From assembly GCA_002381865.1 (NCBI GenBank), contig DFYO01000007.1, positions 1 through 9,906 of the forward strand: a DNA stretch of 9,906 nt, in the 5' to 3' direction. Below the pieces are notes generated by a model. It did not search any database. It saw only the letters and a program-made list of their open reading frames with translations, and was not told where the DNA came from. The DNA is from Clostridiales bacterium UBA4080. Lineage in GTDB: Bacteria > Bacillota > Clostridia > Lachnospirales > Vallitaleaceae. Both the position numbers and the translations under genes were made by a program. Of the stretch, positions 6,114-9,906 are shown piece by piece (positions within the stretch are counted from its first letter, which is position 1; the number at the start of each line of letters is the position of its first letter).

Positions 6114-7196
6114 GTGGAACTATTAAAAAAATTCGGCCTTACAGATCGTTATGTAGCTGAAGCAAAAGAATATGAGAAATGGAACCTTGCAAGAGTTATT
6201 GCACAGTATAAGGGGCTTTATAAGATTGTTACAGAGAAGGGAGAGCAGCTTGCACAGCTATCAGGAACGCTAAGATATCAAACTATTGAAATAGCTATGT
6301 ATCCTGCAGTTGGAGATTTTATTATGGTTTCCAATCAAGCTGAAAATGAAACTGCAATTATACAACAGATATTGACGCGCAAAAGCGTTTTTTTAAGGAA
6401 AGCAGTGGGATTAAAAGGTCAAGCTCAGGTGGTAGCCTCAAACATTGATATTGTATTTATTTGCATGTCACTAAATAATAATTATAATTTGAATCGCTTA
6501 GAGAGATATCTTTCAATTGCATGGGACAGCAAAGCTAAACCAGTAGTTGTACTAACAAAATCCGATTTGTGTAATAATCTTAGTGAGATTATACAGGAGG
6601 TTGAAAAGATTTCTTTTTATTCTGATATAATAACTACTTCAATAGAAGAAGATAACCAAGAAAAGCTTAAGGGATATTTAAAGCAAGGAATTACAGCTGC
6701 GTTTATTGGATCCTCTGGAGTTGGCAAATCAACGTTAATTAATCAATTGCTGGGCGATTCTAAATTAGAAACAAAAGATATCGGAAAAGCAGATAAAGGA
6801 AAGCATACGACTACAGGACGTGAACTTTTCCCTACTCGTTTTGGTGGTGTAGTAATTGATACACCAGGAATGAGAGAGCTTGGAGTTGAAAATGCTGATC
6901 TATCAAAAACCTTTGAAGATATAGAAGAGCTTGTAAAGAAATGCAGATTTAATGACTGTACTCACAAAAATGAGCCAGGATGTGCTGTCCAAAAAGCAAT
7001 AGCAGAGGAGCTTATTGATCAGAGAAGACTAGAAAGCTATATCAAGCTGAAAAATGAAGCATCTTATGAGGGATTAAATAGTAAGGAAATTGAAAAACAA
7101 AAGCTTGAGAGAATGTTTAAGGAGGTTGGAGGGATGAAAAATGTACGAAAATTTGCAAAAAACAAAAAGGATGATTCAACGAGCTTTAATAAATAG
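6114..7196 (+). CDS. rsgA: Small ribosomal subunit biogenesis GTPase RsgA
   Basis: RsgA is a circularly permuted GTPase that binds the 30S subunit late in assembly and checks the decoding region. The 360-residue protein has an N-terminal OB-fold region (about 25-90). The permuted GTPase motifs follow in the order G4 TKSD (148-151), G1 GSSGVGKST (199-207), G2 HTTTGR (near 231-236) and G3 DTPG (249-252). The C-terminal zinc motif Cys-x4-Cys-x-His-x5-Cys is intact at about 277, 282, 284 and 290. Length is close to the E. coli protein (350) and longer than Bacillus RsgA (about 298). I prefer GTG 6114 because GAGGAG (6100-6105) sits 8 nt upstream; the GTG at 6105 overlaps that site and would leave no spacing. 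A monocistronic unit is likely, since cysK has its own promoter downstream. Confidence 0.94.
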   Translation: MELLKKFGLTDRYVAEAKEYEKWNLARVIAQYKGLYKIVTEKGEQLAQLSGTLRYQTIEIAMYPAVGDFIMVSNQAENETAIIQQILTRKSVFLRKAVGLKGQAQVVASNIDIVFICMSLNNNYNLNRLERYLSIAWDSKAKPVVVLTKSDLCNNLSEIIQEVEKISFYSDIITTSIEEDNQEKLKGYLKQGITAAFIGSSGVGKSTLINQLLGDSKLETKDIGKADKGKHTTTGRELFPTRFGGVVIDTPGMRELGVENADLSKTFEDIEELVKKCRFNDCTHKNEPGCAVQKAIAEELIDQRRLESYIKLKNEASYEGLNSKEIEKQKLERMFKEVGGMKNVRKFAKNKKDDSTSFNK

Positions 7197-7212
7197 AAGC
7201 TATTTTGTTTTT
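7191..7212 (+). terminator. Weak possible terminator after rsgA
   Basis: AAATAG and CTATTT pair around a 3-nt loop and are followed by TGTTTTTG. The stem overlaps the rsgA stop and is AT-only apart from one G-C pair, so the call is tentative. The rest of 7213-7323 is AT-rich with no recognisable signal. Confidence 0.3.
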
Positions 7213-7323
7213 GAAAAAAATTTTGAAATATTGCGAAATTTTATTAATAAAGGTAAAGCAATAGCAATAAAAATAAAGCTACAAAGCTAAAATAAAATAT
7301 TCCTAATAAAGCTTAAAAATATA

Positions 7324-7352
7324 TTGACATCAAAAATAAAAGAGAGTATTAT
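7324..7352 (+). promoter_or_regulatory. Near-consensus sigma-A promoter of the cysK operon
   Basis: A perfect -35 TTGACA (7324-7329), an exact 17-bp spacer and the -10 TATTAT (7347-7352) predict a start near 7359. The leader would be about 49 nt. A promoter this strong usually implies control by a repressor, which fits the candidate operator just downstream. Confidence 0.75.
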
Positions 7353-7361
7353 TAAATACAA

Positions 7362-7387
7362 CAAAACCAATAAGATTACTTGGAATT
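7362..7387 (+). promoter_or_regulatory. Candidate CymR operator upstream of cysK
   Basis: The site ends in a perfect GGAATT (7382-7387). As I recall the Bacillus CymR consensus, it is TAAWNC, four unspecified bases, ANRW, three unspecified, ATN, then GGAATT. The window sequence fits 14 of these 16 specified positions, failing at the first T and at the A of the ATN block. It lies just downstream of the predicted start point, where a bound repressor would block transcription. The consensus is from memory and the match is by eye. Confidence 0.5.
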
Positions 7388-7407
7388 GAAAATGAAAGGA
7401 GAACAGT

Positions 7408-8343
7408 ATGCCTAATATAGCAAAAAGCCTAACAGAATTAATAGGAAACACCCCATTACTTGAGCTAGTTAATTATAGTATGCAAAAGCAGGCACAAGCC
7501 ACAATTGTAGCCAAGCTTGAATTTTTTAATCCTGGTGGAAGCGTTAAAGATAGAATTGGCGCTTATATGATTGAGGATGCAGAAAAGAAAGGATTATTAA
7601 AAAAAGGAGCTACTATAGTTGAGCCCACAAGTGGAAATACGGGTATTGCCCTTGCATATATCGGAGCTTCTAAAGGATATAAGGTTATTTTAACTATGCC
7701 AGATACAATGAGTGTAGAAAGAAGAAATCTGCTTAAAGCGCTAGGTGCAAAGGTAATATTAACTCCTGGGGCAGAGGGAATGAACGGAGCGATAAAAAAA
7801 GCTGAAGAGCTATTAGAGACTTTGCCGGGTGCATATATGCCAAAACAGTTTGAAAATCCAGCAAATCCAGAAATTCACAGATTGACAACAGCAGAGGAAA
7901 TATATAAGGATACTGATGGAAAGATAGATATATTTGTTGCAGGAGTAGGTACGGGAGGTACTATTACAGGAATTGGAAAAGCTTTAAAAAGCTATAATCC
8001 AAATATAAAAATAGTAGCTGTAGAACCAATGGATTCGGCAGTTTTATCTGGAGAAAAAGCAGGACCACATAAAATTCAAGGAATTGGAGCCGGTTTTATC
8101 CCAAAGGTTTTAGATACACAAGTTATAGATGAAATAATTAAGGTTAGAAACGAAGATGCTTTTTTAACAGCCAAGGAGCTGGCTAAAACAGAGGGATTGC
8201 TTGTAGGAATATCTTCAGGCGCAGCTGCTTTTGGTGCCACACAGCTTGCATTAAGAGATGAGAATAAGGATAAGCTGATTGTAGCATTGATTCCTGACAC
8301 AGGAGAAAGGTATTTGTCAACCCCACTATTTCAAGAGGATTAA
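7408..8343 (+). CDS. cysK: Cysteine synthase A (O-acetylserine sulfhydrylase)
   Basis: The PLP enzyme makes cysteine from O-acetylserine and sulfide in the cytoplasm. The 311-residue length is typical. Visible motifs are IGNTPLLEL at the start, the PLP-binding lysine in NPGGSVKDRIG (Lys47), the substrate loop PTSGNTGI (about 73-80), the phosphate-binding GVGTGGTITGIG (about 180-190), GIGAGFIP and the late PDTGERYLS block. ATG 7408 has AAAGGAGA 5-6 nt upstream. It is first in a two-gene operon with the downstream sulfhydrylase (33 bp apart). In Bacillus and Staphylococcus CysK also serves as the co-repressor partner of CymR, and a CymR-like gene lies nearby. Serine acetyltransferase, which supplies the substrate, is not in this window. 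Confidence 0.95.
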   Translation: MPNIAKSLTELIGNTPLLELVNYSMQKQAQATIVAKLEFFNPGGSVKDRIGAYMIEDAEKKGLLKKGATIVEPTSGNTGIALAYIGASKGYKVILTMPDTMSVERRNLLKALGAKVILTPGAEGMNGAIKKAEELLETLPGAYMPKQFENPANPEIHRLTTAEEIYKDTDGKIDIFVAGVGTGGTITGIGKALKSYNPNIKIVAVEPMDSAVLSGEKAGPHKIQGIGAGFIPKVLDTQVIDEIIKVRNEDAFLTAKELAKTEGLLVGISSGAAAFGATQLALRDENKDKLIVALIPDTGERYLSTPLFQED

Positions 8344-8376
8344 TAAAAAAAATATTTGTGAAAAGGAGATATTTCA

Positions 8377-9666
8377 ATGAGTAAAAGAAAATTAAAATTT
8401 GATACATTACAGGTTCATGCAGGACAAACACCAGACACTACAACAAATTCAGTAGCTGTACCTATTTATCAGACAACCTCTTATATTTTTAATAATGCAG
8501 AGCATGCTCAAAATCTTTTTGCATTAAAAGAGCCAGGTAATATTTATACGAGAATTATGAATCCAACCTCAGATGTATTGGAAAAAAGGGTTGCAGCTCT
8601 TGAAGGAGGGACAGCAGCACTGGCAGTAGCATCGGGCTCAGCTGCAGTTATGTATTCAATTTTAAATATAGCAGGCGCAGGGGATGAAATAGTTGCAGCC
8701 AGTACTTTGTATGGAGGAACTTATAATTTATTTGCCACTACCCTTCCAAAGCTTGGGATTAAAACAATCTTTGTAGACCCAGATGACCCAGAAAATTTTA
8801 GAAAAGCGATTAACGAAAAAACTAAGGCGGTTTATGTAGAAACAATCGGAAATCCTAGAATCAATGTAATTGATTTTGAAGCGCTTGCAGAGGTTGCTCA
8901 CAGTAATGGACTTCCTTTAATTGTAGACAACACTTTTGGAACTCCTTATTTAGTAAATCCTTTAAAATGGGGAGCTGACGTGGTTGTTCATTCAGCTACA
9001 AAGTTTATTGGAGGACATGGTACTACTATCGGAGGGATTATTGTAGATGGAGGAAAATTTGACTGGTCTGCAAGCGGTAAATTTCCAGGCTTTACCGAAC
9101 CAGATCCAAGCTACAATGGAATAAAGTACTATGAAGCACTAGGTGAGGTATCTTTTGTTATGAAGATAAGACTTCAGCTATTGAGAGATACAGGAGCAGC
9201 TATAAGTCCTTTTAACAGCTTTTTGTTATTGCAAGGATTAGAAACTTTATCTCTGAGGGTGGAAAGACATGTTGAAAACGCCAAAAAAATCGCGGAATTT
9301 TTAAGTAATCATTCAGCAGTTACATGGGTTAATTATCCTTCCTTAAAGGGCAATCAATATTATGAGCTTGCAAATAAATATTTGCCAAAAGGCTCAGGCT
9401 CAATATTTACCTTTGGAATAAAAGGAGGAGTTGAAGCAGGAAGGAAGTTTCTGGATAGTCTGGAAATATTTTCCCTCCTTGCAAATGTAGCAGATGCAAA
9501 ATCACTGGTTATTCATCCTGCAAGCACAACTCATGCACAATTATCGGAAGAGGATTTGGTAAAGGCTGGAGTAAAACCAGAAATGATAAGATTATCAATT
9601 GGAATCGAAGATGTTGAGGATTTAATTGAGGATTTAAATCAAGCACTTCTTAATTCACAAAAATAA
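8377..9666 (+). CDS. metY: O-acetylhomoserine sulfhydrylase (Cys/Met metabolism PLP enzyme)
   Basis: The 429-residue enzyme of the gamma-family of PLP transsulfuration proteins is expected to make homocysteine from O-acetylhomoserine and sulfide. Visible motifs are FDTLQVHAGQ at the start, VPIYQTTSYIF, YTRIMNPT (Tyr57 region), ALASGSAA-like AVASGSAAV, VDNTFGTPYL, and the PLP lysine in HSATKFIGGHG (Lys209). The insert FDWSASGKFPGFTEPDPSYNG and the length near 430 favour O-acetylhomoserine sulfhydrylase over cystathionine gamma-synthase or lyase (about 380-400). The late HPASTTHAQ motif is also present. ATG 8377 has AAAGGAGAT at 8362-8370. It is co-transcribed with cysK and followed by a strong terminator. 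The exact acyl group used (acetyl or succinyl) is inferred from family. Confidence 0.92.
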   Translation: MSKRKLKFDTLQVHAGQTPDTTTNSVAVPIYQTTSYIFNNAEHAQNLFALKEPGNIYTRIMNPTSDVLEKRVAALEGGTAALAVASGSAAVMYSILNIAGAGDEIVAASTLYGGTYNLFATTLPKLGIKTIFVDPDDPENFRKAINEKTKAVYVETIGNPRINVIDFEALAEVAHSNGLPLIVDNTFGTPYLVNPLKWGADVVVHSATKFIGGHGTTIGGIIVDGGKFDWSASGKFPGFTEPDPSYNGIKYYEALGEVSFVMKIRLQLLRDTGAAISPFNSFLLLQGLETLSLRVERHVENAKKIAEFLSNHSAVTWVNYPSLKGNQYYELANKYLPKGSGSIFTFGIKGGVEAGRKFLDSLEIFSLLANVADAKSLVIHPASTTHAQLSEEDLVKAGVKPEMIRLSIGIEDVEDLIEDLNQALLNSQK

Positions 9667-9695
9667 AGAAATTAAATAATATTCAATAAAAGAGA

Positions 9696-9731
9696 TGCGT
9701 TTTTGCTTGCAGAGCAGAGACGCACTTTTTT
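9696..9731 (+). terminator. Intrinsic terminator of the cysK-metY operon
   Basis: A 12-bp stem (9696-9707 with 9713-9724, including two G-T pairs) closes a 5-nt loop TGCAG. It is followed by one C and six T residues (9726-9731). It lies 30 bp after the metY stop. Confidence 0.85.
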
Positions 9732-9906
9732 ATTTGCTTGAAAAAGCTCGAGCGTCTTTGATAACAATAAAAGAGCATTGATATTCTAACCCTTGTCAAA
9801 AAAATGAAGTTATAGCAATACTCCACTCCTTTTATAGGAAATGAAGCAGCACTCACAAGCACGAAAAATTTTGTAAAAAACGTGTCAACCATTTTTGAAA
9901 ATGTCC

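Noticed and set aside
7261..7315. Three AAAGCT repeats upstream of the cysK promoter
   Set aside because: Spacing is irregular and the surrounding sequence is low in complexity, so chance is the simplest explanation.
7197..7407. T-box or SAM riboswitch before cysK
   Set aside because: The predicted start near 7359 leaves only about 49 nt of leader, with no T-box motif, S-box stems or antiterminator pairing.
9738..9766. Possible promoter TTGAAA with ATAACA at a 17-bp spacing after the terminator
   Set aside because: The -10 match is poor and no gene start follows within the window.
9683..9892. Possible 69-residue minus-strand frame at the right edge
   Set aside because: It runs through the metY terminator, has no ribosome site, and has a composition typical of translated AT-rich spacer.

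Overview
The window is AT-rich with strong AGGAGG-type ribosome binding sites and some TTG/GTG starts. It encodes a CymR-type Rrf2 regulator, a clostridial-style chemoreceptor, an EAL-HDOD protein and an O-acetylhomoserine sulfhydrylase. Together these point to a low-GC Firmicute, most likely a motile anaerobic Clostridium relative. Species cannot be read from the sequence.

Layout. (1) 1-201: right end of an IS3-family insertion sequence, with the last 55 codons of its transposase. (2) 177-3275: a chemoreceptor that has lost its N-terminal membrane segment and part of its sensor domain at the IS junction, followed by an EAL-HDOD signalling protein. (3) 3276-3911: a 636-bp stretch without an intact recognised gene. 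It holds a long hairpin terminator, a short unidentified minus-strand reading frame, a probable right-end remnant of an IS66-type element (end motif, transposase tail, terminator), and the extended -10 promoter of the next gene. (4) 3912-4340: a CymR-like regulator. (5) 4390-5859, minus strand: a HerA/YjgR-like ATPase, convergent with the regulator gene. (6) 6114-7196: the ribosome-assembly GTPase RsgA, divergent from the ATPase gene. (7) 7324-9731: a complete cysteine/methionine transcription unit, with a near-consensus promoter, a candidate CymR operator, cysK, an O-acetylhomoserine sulfhydrylase gene and an intrinsic terminator. (8) 9732-9906: no gene or convincing signal seen.

How the genes fit together. 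The sulfur genes form the clearest functional story. In Bacillus, CymR represses cysteine-uptake and synthesis genes when complexed with CysK. Here a CymR-like protein ending in Phe-Tyr-Ile lies about 3 kb from cysK, and a sequence close to the published CymR box sits just downstream of the predicted cysK start point. The chemoreceptor and EAL-HDOD genes probably formed one sensory unit before the IS damaged the first gene. The ATPase and RsgA genes look like independent housekeeping genes. I see no CRISPR array, toxin-antitoxin pair, phage module or clearly new defence or biosynthetic system; the notable points are the regulatory wiring and the two IS scars.
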